The notes beneath the pieces are model-generated. The model had not been told where the DNA came from. It searched no databases and saw only the letters and a list, made by a program, of their open reading frames with translations. A stretch of DNA of 64,000 nucleotides, taken from the NCBI GenBank assembly GCA_963971285.1, contig OZ020253.1, forward strand, positions 15,078,528 to 15,142,527, in the 5' to 3' direction. Positions 49,389-62,968 of the stretch are shown here, in pieces. The stretch is from Astropecten irregularis. Its lineage: Eukaryota; Echinodermata; Asteroidea; Paxillosida; Astropectinidae. Each line of letters starts with the position of its first letter. Position 1 is the first letter of the stretch. The position numbers were made by a program, and so were the translations under genes.

Positions 49389-50894
49389 ACTACAACGTTC
49401 ACTGTGTTCATCAGTCTAATCGTTAGCTTCGCTCTGTTGAGCTGCCAAAATCATTTCACTGTTCACAAGGCAAAAGTAAGAGAATGATCCTATGGCTTAC
49501 CTAAAAAGTACAATACACGCTGGCATAAGAACAGCTTAAAACGACGTCACATTCACTAGCCAATCAGAGTAGGGAAAGCTAATGTTGATATTTTACCAAA
49601 CACGAATGGCCAATCACGTTTATTCCAATGCAGGCTCTTCCAACGCCAGCAGAGTCGTAATGTTTCTGGATTAATCAGGCAGGTTAAACTTTCTTTAGGC
49701 TTTCTCCTTAATGTCCCTATTACACATGAGAAAGTTTAATGTCTCACACTATGCAACGTCCACTGTGTTCATCAGTATAATAATTAGCTTCGCTCTGTTG
49801 AGCTGCTTTGATGGAAGATTGTAATAAGGAAGATTGTAGGAATGACGGGGGCCCTTTGCCAAACCTCGGCTCCGGCTCCGTCTCCGGCTCCTGCTCCGGC
49901 TCCGGCTCCGGCTCCGTCATCCATATGCTGAAAATAGAGGTTGTGGGTTTTCATTGAAGCTGAAGCTCCGTTTTCCCTTTCAAACCAGAGAATCTACTTC
50001 CGAACCACAGCCAAAAGTCTCTATTTTGAATTTTTTTTTTTGATACCCGTTATTTTAAAATTGACTCCAGAAATGGAGCTGGAGCCGGAGCCTGAGCCGG
50101 AGCCGAGGCTTGCCGGAAAAGGGCCTAGATACACAGACCGTGTTTGAGCGCGAAACTGACGTAATTTTTTTTTTTTTCAAAATGCGCCTGAATGAAGTCG
50201 AGATCTCAAGAATCATTCCAATTTATTGATTATTAAAAACCAATATAATACTGCTCTTCATGGCCGTATGTTTATAAAGTAATCTTGATATACCCTTCGC
50301 GATATTGGATTCGATTCACCCCACTAACCCCAACTAGTTCGGTGGCCTAGCGGTATGGCTTCTGCACTGGTAAGCAGGAAGTCGTGGGTTCAAATCCCAC
50401 CTGGGCCGGCATGTGATTTTTTTTTTTTTTTTTTATCACGTGCACCCACAAGCACTGAGTGTGCGGTGCTCGTCCACGTCGGTGGCGGGCAATCAAACCT
50501 AATTTGAATATAATCTTGATAGAGACCTTATTTTGGTTAGAAACATAGGATTTATATTTATTTTTTTTCAAATTTAGATTTGTTTTAATTAAAGCTCGCA
50601 AAAATTCGTACGCCCCAACTCGTACGTCGACCAACTCGTACGCCGCCCCAACTCGTACGCCCCAACTCGTACGCCGACCGACCAACTATTATGGCACCAG
50701 CACATTAAGATTGTAGTTTGTAATAACAAAATACACAAGCACTGAGTGTGCGGTGCTCGTCCACGTCGTCGGCGGGTAATCAAACCTAATATTGAATATA
50801 ATCTTGACAGAGACCTTATTATTTTTGGTTAGAAACATATGGGTCAATTTTCAATTGCACTAAATTGAATTGTCATGAAATGATAATGTCTCAC
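49389..50894 (+). repeat. Repeat unit 34 (1,506 bp, family 2, form a)
   Basis: Form a marks: ACACAGACCG, AATCATTCC, 13-T run, G57A in the tRNA-like element, and loss of the CATG segment (GCACCCACAAGC). Private CGTCGTCGGCG in direct repeat 2 copy b. Confidence 0.94.
50336..50408 (+). tRNA. tRNA-Thr-like element, unit 34 (G57A variant)
   Basis: T-loop TTCAAAT instead of TTCGAAT. Position 57 remains a purine, so tRNA folding and the B-box consensus both tolerate it. Confidence 0.58.
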
Positions 50895-52413
50895 ACTACA
50901 ACGTTCACTGTGTTCATCAGTCTAATCGTTAGCTTCGCTCTGTTGAGCTGCCAAAATCATTTCACTGTTCACAAGGCAAAAGTAAGAGAATGATCCTATG
51001 GCTTACCTAAAAAGTACAATACACGCTGGCATAAGAACAGCTTAAAACGACGTCACATTCACTAGCCAATCAGAGTAGGGAAAGCTAATGTTGATATTTT
51101 ACCAAACACGAATGGCCAATCACGTTTATTCCAATGCAGGCTCTTCCAACGCCAGCAGAGTCGTAATGTTTCTGGATTAATCAGGCAGGTTAAACTTTCT
51201 TTAGGCTTTCTCCTTAATGTCCCTATTACACATGAGAAAGTTTAATGTCTCACACTATGCAACGTCCACTGTGTTCATCAGTATAATAATTAGCTTCGCT
51301 CTGTTGAGCTGCTTTGATGGAAGATTGTAATAAGGAAGATTGTAGGAATGACGGGGGCCCTTTGCCAAACCTCGGCTCCGGCTCCGTCTCCGGCTCCTGC
51401 TCCGGCTCCGGCTCCGGCTCCGTCATCCATATGCTGAAAATAGAGGTTGTGGGTTTTCATTGAAGCTGAAGCTCCGTTTTCCCTTTCAAACCAGAGAATC
51501 TACTTCCGAACCACAGCCAAAAGTCTCTATTTTGAATTTTTTTTTTTGATACCCGTTATTTTAAAATTGACTCCAGAAATGGAGCTGGAGCCGGAGCCTG
51601 AGCCGGAGCCGAGGCTTGCCGGAAAAGGGCCTAGATACACTGACCGTGTTTGAGCGCGAAACTGACGTAATTTTTTTTTTTTTTTTTTTTTCAAAATGCG
51701 CCTGAATGAAGTCGAGATCTCAAGAATTATTCCAATTTATTGATTATTAAAAACCAATATAATACTGCTCTTCATGGCCGTATGTTTATTAAGTAATCTT
51801 GATATACCCTTCGCGATATTGGATTCGATTCACCCCACTAACCCCAACTAGTTCGGTGGCCTAGCGGTATGGCTTCTGCACTGGTAAGCAGGAAGTCGTG
51901 GGTTCGAATCCCACCTGGGCCGGCATGTGATTTTTTTTATTTTTTTTTTATCACGTGCACCCATGCACAAGCACTGAGTGTGCGGTGCTCGTCCACGTCG
52001 GTGGCGGGCAATCAAACCTAATTTGAATATAATCTTGATAGAGACCTTATTTTGGTTAGAAACATAGGATTTATATTTTTTTTTTTTCAAATTTAGATTT
52101 GTTTTAATTAAAGCTCGCAAAAATTCGTACGCCCCAACTCGTACGTCGACCAACTCGTACGCCGCCCCAACTCGTACGCCCCAACTCGTACGCCGACCGA
52201 CCAACTATTATGGCACCAGCACATTAAGATTGTAGTTTGTAATAACAAAATACACAAGCACTGAGTGTGCGGTGCTCGTCCACGTCGGTGGCGGGTAATC
52301 AAACCTAATATTGAATATAATCTTGACAGAGACCTTATTATTTTTGGTTAGAAACATATGGGTCAATTTTCAATTGCACTAAATTGAATTGTCATGAAAT
52401 GATAATGTCTCAC
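50895..52413 (+). repeat. Repeat unit 35 (1,519 bp, family 2, form b)
   Basis: Form b marks: ACACTGACCG, AATTATTCC, a 21-T run and an unmodified T-loop. The CATG segment is kept. Confidence 0.94.
51850..51922 (+). tRNA. tRNA-Thr-like element, unit 35 (majority form)
   Basis: Majority 73-nt sequence. Confidence 0.6.
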
Positions 52414-53919
52414 ACTACAACGTTCACTGTGTTCATCAGTCTAATCGTTAGCTTCGCTCTGTTGAGCTGCCAAAATCATTTCACTGTTCACAAGGCAAAA
52501 GTAAGAGAATGATCCTATGGCTTACCTAAAAAGTACAATACACGCTGGCATAAGAACAGCTTAAAACGACGTCACATTCACTAGCCAATCAGAGTAGGGA
52601 AAGCTAATGTTGATATTTTACCAAACACGAATGGCCAATCACGTTTATTCCAATGCAGGCTCTTCCAACGCCAGCAGAGTCGTAATGTTTCTGGATTAAT
52701 CAGGCAGGTTAAACTTTCTTTAGGCTTTCTCCTTAATGTCCCTATTACACATGAGAAAGTTTAATGTCTCACACTATGCAACGTCCACTGTGTTCATCAG
52801 TATAATAATTAGCTTCGCTCTGTTGAGCTGCTTTGATGGAAGATTGTAATAAGGAAGATTGTAGGAATGACGGGGGCCCTTTGCCAAACCTCGGCTCCGG
52901 CTCCGTCTCCGGCTCCTGCTCCGGCTCCGGCTCCGGCTCCGTCATCCATATGCTGAAAATAGAGGTTGTGGGTTTTCATTGAAGCTGAAGCTCCGTTTTC
53001 CCTTTCAAACCAGAGAATCTACTTCCGAACCACAGCCAAAAGTCTCTATTTTGAATTTTTTTTTTTGATACCCGTTATTTTAAAATTGACTCCAGAAATG
53101 GAGCTGGAGCCGGAGCCTGAGCCGGAGCCGAGGCTTGCCGGAAAAGGGCCTAGATACACAGACCGTGTTTGAGCGCGAAACTGACGTAATTTTTTTTTTT
53201 TTCAAAATGCGCCTGAATGAAGTCGAGATCTCAAGAATCATTCCAATTTATTGATTATTAAAAACCAATATAATACTGCTCTTCATGGCCGTATGTTTAT
53301 TAAGTAATCTTGATATACCCTTCGCGATATTGGATTCGATTCACCCCACTAACCCCAACTAGTTCGGTGGCCTAGCGGTATGGCTTCTGCACTGGTAAGC
53401 AGGAAGTCGTGGGTTCAAATCCCACCTGGGCCGGCATGTGATTTTTTTTTTTTTTTTTTATCACGTGCACCCACAAGCACTGAGTGTGCGGTGCTCGTCC
53501 ACGTCGGTGGCGGGCAATCAAACCTAATTTGAATATAATCTTGATAGAGACCTTATTTTGGTTAGAAACATAGGATTTATATTTTTTTTTTTTCAAATTT
53601 AGATTTGTTTTAATTAAAGCTCGCAAAAATTCGTACGCCCCAACTCGTACGTCGACCAACTCGTACGCCGCCCCAACTCGTACGCCCCAACTCGTACGCC
53701 GACCGACCAACTATTATGGCACCAGCACATTAAGATTGTAGTTTGTAATAACAAAATACACAAGCACTGAGTGTGCGGTGCTCGTCCACGTCGGTGGCGG
53801 GTAATCAAACCTAATATTGAATATAATCTTGACAGAGACCTTATTATTTTTGGTTAGAAACATATGGGTCAATTTTCAATTGCACTAAATTGAATTGTCA
53901 TGAAATGATAATGTCTCAC
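52414..53919 (+). repeat. Repeat unit 36 (1,506 bp, family 2, form a)
   Basis: Form a marks as in unit 34. Confidence 0.94.
53361..53433 (+). tRNA. tRNA-Thr-like element, unit 36 (G57A variant)
   Basis: T-loop TTCAAAT; otherwise the majority sequence. Confidence 0.58.
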
Positions 53920-55424
53920 ACTACAACGTTCACTGTGTTCATCAGTCTAATCGTTAGCTTCGCTCTGTTGAGCTGCCAAAATCATTTCACTGTTCACAAG
54001 GCAAAAGTAAGAGAATGATCCTATGGCTTACCTAAAAAGTACAATACACGCTGGCATAAGAACAGCTTAAAACGACGTCACATTCACTAGCCAATCAGAG
54101 TAGGGAAAGCTAATGTTGATATTTTACCAAACACGAATGGCCAATCACGTTTATTCCAATGCAGGCTCTTCCAACGCCAGCAGAGTCGTAATGTTTCTGG
54201 ATTAATCAGGCAGGTTAAACTTTCTTTAGGCTTTCTCCTTAATGTCCCTATTACACATGAGAAAGTTTAATGTCTCACACTATGCAACGTCCACTGTGTT
54301 CATCAGTATAATAATTAGCTTCGCTCTGTTGAGCTGCTTTGATGGAAAATTGTAATAAGGAAGATTGTAGGAATGACGGGGGCCCTTTGCCAAACCTCGG
54401 CTCCGGCTCCGTCTCCGGCTCCTGCTCCGGCTCCGGCTCCGGCTCCGTCATCCATATGCTGAAAATAGAGGTTGTGGGTTTTCATTGAAGCTGAAGCTCC
54501 GTTTTCCCTTTCAAACCAGAGAATCTACTTCCGAACCACAGCCAAAAGTCTCTATTTTGAATTTTTTTTTTTGATACCCGTTATTTTAAAATTGACTCCA
54601 GAAATGGAGCTGGAGCCGGAGCCTGAGCCGGAGCCGAGGCTTGCCGGAAAAGGGCCTAGATACACAGACCGTGTTTGAGCGCGAAACTGACGTAATTTTT
54701 TTTTTTTTCAAAATGCGCCTGAATGAAGTCGAGATCTCAAGAATCATTCCAATTTATTGATTATTAAAAACCAATATAATACTGCTCTTCATGGCCGTAT
54801 GTTTATTAAGTAATCTTGATATACCCTTCGCGATATTGGATTCGATTCACCCCACTAACCCCAACTAGTTCGGTGGCCTAGCGGTATGGCTTCTGCACTG
54901 GTAAGCAGGAAGTCGTGGGTTCAAATCCCACCTGGGCCGGCATGTGATTTTTTTTTTTTTTTTTATCACGTGCACCCACAAGCACTGAGTGTGCGGTGCT
55001 CGTCCACGTCGGTGGCGGGCAATCAAACCTAATTTGAATATAATCTTGATAGAGACCTTATTTTGGTTAGAAACATAGGATTTATATTTATTTTTTTTCA
55101 AATTTAGATTTGTTTTAATTAAAGCTCGCAAAAATTCGTACGCCCCAACTCGTACGTCGACCAACTCGTACGCCGCCCCAACTCGTACGCCCCAACTCGT
55201 ACGCCGACCGACCAACTATTATGGCACCAGCACATTAAGATTGTAGTTTGTAATAACAAAATACACAAGCACTGAGTGTGCGGTGCTCGTCCACGTCGGT
55301 GGCGGGTAATCAAACCTAATATTGAATATAATCTTGACAGAGACCTTATTATTTTTGGTTAGAAACATATGGGTCAATTTTCAATTGCACTAAATTGAAT
55401 TGTCATGAAATGATAATGTCTCAC
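53920..55424 (+). repeat. Repeat unit 37 (1,505 bp, family 2, form a)
   Basis: A second form a unit in a row, breaking the alternation. Private GATGGAAAATTG before the fold-back element. Confidence 0.94.
54867..54939 (+). tRNA. tRNA-Thr-like element, unit 37 (G57A variant)
   Basis: T-loop TTCAAAT; otherwise the majority sequence. Confidence 0.58.
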
Positions 55425-56926
55425 ACTACAACGTTCACTGTGTTCATCAGTCTAATCGTTAGCTTCGCTCTGTTGAGCTGCCAAAATCATTTCACTGTTC
55501 ACAAGGCAAAAGTAAGAGAATGATCCTATGGCTTACCTAAAAAGTACAATACACGCTGGCATAAGAACAGCTTAAAACGACGTCACATTCACTAGCCAAT
55601 CAGAGTAGGGAAAGCTAATGTTGATATTTTACCAAACACGAATGGCCAATCACGTTTATTCCAATGCAGGCTCTTCCAACGCCAGCAGAGTCGTAATGTT
55701 TCTGGATTAATCAGGCAGGTTAAACTTTCTTTAGGCTTTCTCCTTAATGTCCCTATTACACATGAGAAAGTTTAATGTCTCACACTATGCAACGTCCACT
55801 GTGTTCATCAGTATAATAATTAGCTTCGCTCTGTTGAGCTGCTTTGATGGAAGATTGTAATAAGGAAGATTGTAGGAATGACGGGGGCCCTTTGCCAAAC
55901 CTCGGCTCCGGCTCCGTCTCCGGCTCCGGCTCCGGCTCCGTCATCCATATGCTGAAAATAGAGGTTGTGGGTTTTCATTGAAGCTGAAGCTCCGTTTTCC
56001 CTTTCAAACCAGAGAATCTACTTCCGAACCACAGCCAAAAGTCTCTATTTTGAATTTTTTTTTTTGATACCCGTTATTTTAAAATTGACTCCAGAAATGG
56101 AGCTGGAGCCGGAGCCTGAGCCGGAGCCGAGGCTTGCCGGAAAAGGGCCTAGATACACTGACCGTGTTTGAGCGCGAAACTGACGTAATTTTTTTTTTTT
56201 TTTTTTTTCAAAATGCGCCTGAATGAAGTCGAGATCTCAAGAATTATTCCAATTTATTGATTATTAAAAACCAATATAATACTGCTCTTCAAGGCCGTAT
56301 GTTTATTAAGTAATCTTGATATACCCTTCGCGATATTGGATTCGATTCACCCCACTAACCCCAACTAGTTCGGTGGCCTAGCGGTATGGCTTCTGCACTG
56401 GTAAGCAGGAAGTCGTGGGTTCGAATCCCACCTGGGCCGGCATGTGATTTTTTTTATTTTTTTTTTATCACGTGCACCCACAAGCACTGAGTGTGCGGTG
56501 CTCGTCCACGTCGGTGGCGGGCAATCAAACCTAATTTGAATATAATCTTGATAGAGACCTTATTTTGGTTAGAAACATAGGATTTATATTTATTTTTTAT
56601 CAAATTTAGATTTGTTTTAATTGAAGCTCGCAAAAATTCGTACGCCCCAACTCGTACGTCGACCAACTCGTACGCCGCCCCAACTCGTACGCCCCAACTC
56701 GTACGCCGACCAACCAACTATTATGGCACCAGCACATTAAGATTGTAGTTTGTAATAACAAAATACACAAGCACTGAGTGTGCGGTGCTCGTCCACGTCG
56801 GTGGCGGGTAATCAAACCTAATATTGAATATAATCTTGACAGAGACCTTATTATTTTTGGTTAGAAACATATGGGTCAATTTTCAATTGCACTAAATTGA
56901 ATTGTCATGAAATGATAATGTCTCAC
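55425..56926 (+). repeat. Repeat unit 38 (1,502 bp, family 2, form b')
   Basis: Left fold-back arm shorter by 12 bp, 20-T run, TTCAAGGCCG, ATTGAAGCTC, and GACCAACC in the minisatellite. The last three recur together in unit 42. Confidence 0.94.
56367..56439 (+). tRNA. tRNA-Thr-like element, unit 38 (majority form)
   Basis: Majority 73-nt sequence. Confidence 0.6.
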
Positions 56927-58431
56927 ACTACAACGTTCACTGTTTTTATCAGTCTAATCGTTAGCTTCGCTCTGTTGAGCTGCCAAAATCATTTCACTGT
57001 TCACAAGGCAAAAGTAAGAGAATGATCCTATGGCTTACCTAAAAAGTACAATACACGCTGGCATAAGAACAGCTTAAAACGACGTCACATTCACTAGCCA
57101 ATCAGAGTAGGGAAAGCTAATGTTGATATTTTACCAAACACGAATGGCCAATCACGTTTATTCCAATGCAGGCTCTTCCAACGCCAGCAGAGTCGTAATG
57201 TTTCTGGATTAATCAGGCAGGTTAAACTTTCTTTAGGCTTTCTCCTTAATGTCCCTATTACACATGAGAAAGTTTAATGTCTCACACTATGCAACGTCCA
57301 CTGTGTTCATCAGTATAATAATTAGCTTCGCTCTGTTGAGCTGCTTTGATGGAAGATTGTAATAAGGAAGATTGTAGGAATGACGGGGGCCCTTTGCCAA
57401 ACCTCGGCTCCGGCTCCGTCTCCGGCTCCTGCTCCGGCTCCGGCTCCGGCTCCGTCATCCATATGCTGAAAATAGAGGTTGTGGGTTTTCATTGAAGCTG
57501 AAGCTCCGTTTTCCCTTTCAAACCAGAGAATCTACTTCCGAACCACAGCCAAAAGTCTCTATTTTGAATTTTTTTTTTTGATACCCGTTATTTTAAAATT
57601 GACTCCAGAAATGGAGCTGGAGCCGGAGCCTGAGCCGGAGCCGAGGCTTGCCGGAAAAGGGCCTAGATACACAGACCGTGTTTGAGCGCGAAACTGACGT
57701 AATTTTTTTTTTTTTCAAAATGCGCCTGAATGAAGTCGAGATCTCAAGAATCATTCCAATTTATTGATTATTAAAAACCAATATAATACTGCTCTTCATG
57801 GCCGTATGTTTATTAAGTAATCTTGATATACCCTTCGCGATATTGGATTCGATTCACCCCACTAACCCCAACTAGTTCGGTGGCCTAGCGGTATGGCTTC
57901 TGCACTGGTAAGCAGGAAGTCGTGGGTTCAAATCCCACCTGGGCCGGCATGTGATTTTTTTTTTTTTTTTTATCACGTGCACCCACAAGCACTGAGTGTG
58001 CGGTGCTCGTCCACGTCGGTGGCGGGCAATCAAACCTAATTTGAATATAATCTTGATAGAGACCTTATTTTGGTTAGAAACATAGGATTTATATTTATTT
58101 TTTTTCAAATTTAGATTTGTTTTAATTAAAGCTCGCAAAAATTCGTACGCCCCAACTCGTACGTCGACCAACTCGTACGCCGCCCCAACTCGTACGCCCC
58201 AACTCGTACGCCGACCGACCAACTATTATGGCACCAGCACATTAAGATTGTAGTTTGTAATAACAAAATACACAAGCACTGAGTGTGCGGTGCTCGTCCA
58301 CGTCGGTGGCGGGTAATCAAACCTAATATTGAATATAATCTTGACAGAGACCTTATTATTTTTGGTTAGAAACATATGGGTCAATTTTCAATTGCACTAA
58401 ATTGAATTGTCATGAAATGATAATGTCTCAC
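56927..58431 (+). repeat. Repeat unit 39 (1,505 bp, family 2, form a)
   Basis: Form a marks, plus CACTGTTTTTATCAG at the start, shared only with unit 43. Confidence 0.94.
57874..57946 (+). tRNA. tRNA-Thr-like element, unit 39 (G57A variant)
   Basis: T-loop TTCAAAT; otherwise the majority sequence. Confidence 0.58.
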
Positions 58432-59948
58432 ACTACAACGTTCACTGTGTTCATCAGTCTAATCGTTAGCTTCGCTCTGTTGAGCTGCCAAAATCATTTC
58501 ACTGTTCACAAGGCAAAAGTAAGAGAATGATCCTATGGCTTACCTAAAAAGTACAATACACGCTGGCATAAGAACAGCTTAAAACGACGTCACATTCACT
58601 AGCCAATCAGAGTAGGGAAAGCTAATGTTGATATTTTACCAAACACGAATGGCCAATCACGTTTATTCCAATGCAGGCTCTTCCAACGCCAGCAGAGTCG
58701 TAATGTTTCTGGATTAATCAGGCAGGTTAAACTTTCTTTAGGCTTTCTCCTTAATGTCCCTATTACACATGAGAAAGTTTAATGTCTCACACTATGCAAC
58801 GTCCACTGTGTTCATCAGTATAATAATTAGCTTCGCTCTGTTGAGCTGCTTTGATGGAAGATTGTAATAAGGAAGATTGTAGGAATGACGGGGGCCCTTT
58901 GCCAAACCTCGGCTCCGGCTCCGTCTCCGGCTCCTGCTCCGGCTCCGGCTCCGGCTCCGTCATCCATATGCTGAAAATAGAGGTTGTGGGTTTTCATTGA
59001 AGCTGAAGCTCCGTTTTCCCTTTCAAACCAGAGAATCTACTTCCGAACCACAGCCAAAAGTCTCTATTTTGAATTTTTTTTTTTGATACCCGTTATTTTA
59101 AAATTGACTCCAGAAATGGAGCTGGAGCCGGAGCCTGAGCCGGAGCCGAGGCTTGCCGGAAAAGGGCCTAGATACACTGACCGTGTTTGAGCGCGAAACT
59201 GACGTAATTTTTTTTTTTTTTTTTTTTCAAAATGCGCCTGAATGAAGTCGAGATCTCAAGAATTATTCCAATTTATTGATTATTAAAAACCAATATAATA
59301 CTGCTCTTCAAGGCCGTATGTTTATTAAGTAATCTTGATATACCCTTCGCGATATTGGATTCGATTCACCCCACTAACCCCAACTAGTTCGGTGGCCTAG
59401 CGGTATGGCTTCTGCACTGGTAAGCAGGAAGTCGTGGGTTCGAATCCCACCTGGGCCGGCATGTGATTTTTTTTATTTTTTTTTTATCACGTGCACCCAT
59501 GCACAAGCACTGAGTGTGCGGTGCTCGTCCACGTCGGTGGCGGGCAATCAAACCTAATTTGAATATAATCTTGATAGAGACCTTATTTTGGTTAGAAACA
59601 TAGGATTTATATTTTTTTTTTTCAAATTTAGATTTGTTTTAATTAAAGCTCGCAAAAATTCGTACGCCCCAACTCGTACGTCGACCAACTCGTACGCCGC
59701 CCCAACTCGTACGCCCCAACTCGTACGCCGACCGACCAACTATTATGGCACCAGCACATTAAGATTGTAGTTTGTAATAACAAAATACACAAGCACTGAG
59801 TGTGCGGTGCTCGTCCACGTCGGTGGCGGGTAATCAAACCTAATATTGAATATAATCTTGACAGAGACCTTATTATTTTTGGTTAGAAACATATGGGTCA
59901 ATTTTCAATTGCACTAAATTGAATTGTCATGAAATGATAATGTCTCAC
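58432..59948 (+). repeat. Repeat unit 40 (1,517 bp, family 2, form b)
   Basis: Form b with a 20-T run and TTCAAGGCCG, but with the ordinary ATTAAAGCTC and the CATG segment kept. Confidence 0.94.
59386..59458 (+). tRNA. tRNA-Thr-like element, unit 40 (majority form)
   Basis: Majority 73-nt sequence. Confidence 0.6.
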
Positions 59949-61454
59949 ACTACAACGTTCACTGTGTTCATCAGTCTAATCGTTAGCTTCGCTCTGTTGA
60001 GCTGCCAAAATCATTTCACTGTTCACAAGGCAAAAGTAAGAGAATGATCCTATGGCTTACCTAAAAAGTACAATACACGCTGGCATAAGAACAGCTTAAA
60101 ACGACGTCACATTCACTAGCCAATCAGAGTAGGGAAAGCTAATGTTGATATTTTACCAAACACGAATGGCCAATCACGTTTATTCCAATGCAGGCTCTTC
60201 CAACGCCAGCAGAGTCGTAATGTTTCTGGATTAATCAGGCAGGTTAAACTTTCTTTAGGCTTTCTCCTTAATGTCCCTATTACACATGAGAAAGTTTAAT
60301 GTCTCACACTATGCAACGTCCACTGTGTTCATCAGTATAATAATTAGCTTCGCTCTGTTGAGCTGCTTTGATGGAAGATTGTAATAAGGAAGATTGTAGG
60401 AATGACGGGGGCCCTTTGCCAAACCTCGGCTCCGGCTCCGTCTCCGGCTCCTGCTCCGGCTCCGGCTCCGGCTCCGTCATCCATATGCTGAAAATAGAGG
60501 TTGTGGGTTTTCATTGAAGCTGAAGCTCCGTTTTCCCTTTCAAACCAGAGAATCTACTTCCGAACCACAGCCAAAAGTCTCTATTTTGAATTTTTTTTTT
60601 TGATACCCGTTATTTTAAAATTGACTCCAGAAATGGAGCTGGAGCCGGAGCCTGAGCCGGAGCCGAGGCTTGCCGGAAAAGGGCCTAGATACACAGACCG
60701 TGTTTGAGCGCGAAACTGACGTAATTTTTTTTTTTTTCAAAATGCGCCTGAATGAAGTCGAGATCTCAAGAATCATTCCAATTTATTGATTATTAAAAAC
60801 CAATATAATACTGCTCTTCATGGCCGTATGTTTATTAAGTAATCTTGATATACCCTTCGCGATATTGGATTCGATTCACCCCACTAACCCCAACTAGTTC
60901 GGTGGCCTAGCGGTATGGCTTCTGCACTGGTAAGCAGGAAGTCGTGGGTTCAAATCCCACCTGGGCCGGCATGTGATTTTTTTTTTTTTTTTTTATCACG
61001 TGCACCCACAAGCACTGAGTGTGCGGTGCTCGTCCACGTCGGTGGCGGGCAATCAAACCTAATTTGAATATAATCTTGATAGAGACCTTATTTTGGTTAG
61101 AAACATAGGATTTATATTTATTTTTTTTCAAATTTAGATTTGTTTTAATTAAAGCTCGCAAAAATTCGTACGCCCCAACTCGTACGTCGACCAACTCGTA
61201 CGCCGCCCCAACTCGTACGCCCCAACTCGTACGCCGACCGACCAACTATTATGGCACCAGCACATTAAGATTGTAGTTTGTAATAACAAAATACACAAGC
61301 ACTGAGTGTGCGGTGCTCGTCCACGTCGGTGGCGGGTAATCAAACCTAATATTGAATATAATCTTGACAGAGACCTTATTATTTTTGGTTAGAAACATAT
61401 GGGTCAATTTTCAATTGCACTAAATTGAATTGTCATGAAATGATAATGTCTCAC
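59949..61454 (+). repeat. Repeat unit 41 (1,506 bp, family 2, form a)
   Basis: Form a marks as in units 34 and 36. Confidence 0.94.
60896..60968 (+). tRNA. tRNA-Thr-like element, unit 41 (G57A variant)
   Basis: T-loop TTCAAAT; otherwise the majority sequence. Confidence 0.58.
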
Positions 61455-62968
61455 ACTACAACGTTCACTGTGTTCATCAGTCTAATCGTTAGCTTCGCTC
61501 TGTTGAGCTGCCAAAATCATTTCACTGTTCACAAGGCAAAAGTAAGAGAATGATCCTATGGCTTACCTAAAAAGTACAATACACGCTGGCATAAGAACAG
61601 CTTAAAACGACGTCACATTCACTAGCCAATCAGAGTAGGGAAAGCTAATGTTGATATTTTACCAAACACGAATGGCCAATCACGTTTATTCCAATGCAGG
61701 CTCTTCCAACGCCAGCAGAGTCGTAATGTTTCTGGATTAATCAGGCAGGTTAAACTTTCTTTAGGCTTTCTCCTTAATGTCCCTATTACACATGAGAAAG
61801 TTTAATGTCTCACACTATGCAACGTCCACTGTGTTCATCAGTATAATAATTAGCTTCGCTCTGTTGAGCTGCTTTGATGGAAGATTGTAATAAGGAAGAT
61901 TGTAGGAATGACGGGGGCCCTTTGCCAAACCTCGGCTCCGGCTCCGTCTCCGGCTCCTGCTCCGGCTCCGGCTCCGGCTCCGTCATCCATATGCTGAAAA
62001 TAGAGGTTGTGGGTTTTCATTGAAGCTGAAGCTCCGTTTTCCCTTTCAAACCAGAGAATCTACTTCCGAACCACAGCCAAAAGTCTCTATTTTGAATTTT
62101 TTTTTTTGATACCCGTTATTTTAAAATTGACTCCAGAAATGGAGCTGGAGCCGGAGCCTGAGCCGGAGCCGAGGCTTGCCGGAAAAGGGCCTAGATACAC
62201 TGACCGTGTTTGAGCGCGAAACTGACGTAATTTTTTTTTTTTTTTTTTTTCAAAATGCGCCTGAATGAAGTCGAGATCTCAAGAATTATTCCAATTTATT
62301 GATTATTAAAAACCAATATAATACTGCTCTTCAAGGCCGTATGTTTATTAAGTAATCTTGATATACCCTTCGCGATATTGGATTCGATTCACCCCACTAA
62401 CCCCAACTAGTTCGGTGGCCTAGCGGTATGGCTTCTGCACTGGTAAGCAGGAAGTCGTGGGTTCGAATCCCACCTGGGCCGGCATGTGATTTTTTTTATT
62501 TATTTTTTATCACGTGCACCCACAAGCACTGAGTGTGCGGTGCTCGTCCACGTCGGTGGCGGGCAATCAAACCTAATTTGAATATAATCTTGATAGAGAC
62601 CTTATTTTGGTTAGAAACATAGGATTTATATTTATTTTTTATCAAATTTAGATTTGTTTTAATTGAAGCTCGCAAAAATTCGTACGCCCCAACTCGTACG
62701 TCGACCAACTCGTACGCCGCCCCAACTCGTACGCCCCAACTCGTACGCCGACCAACCAACTATTATGGCACCAGCACATTAAGATTGTAGTTTGTAATAA
62801 CAAAATACACAAGCACTGAGTGTGCGGTGCTCGTCCACGTCGGTGGCGGGTAATCAAACCTAATATTGAATATAATCTTGACAGAGACCTTATTATTTTT
62901 GGTTAGAAACATATGGGTCAATTTTCAATTGCACTAAATTGAATTGTCATGAAATGATAATGTCTCAC
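61455..62968 (+). repeat. Repeat unit 42 (1,514 bp, family 2, form b')
   Basis: Shares AAGGCCG, ATTGAAGCTC and GACCAACC with unit 38, about 6,042 bp upstream, but has the full-length GGCTCC arm. Confidence 0.94.
62409..62481 (+). tRNA. tRNA-Thr-like element, unit 42 (majority form)
   Basis: Majority 73-nt sequence. Confidence 0.6.
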
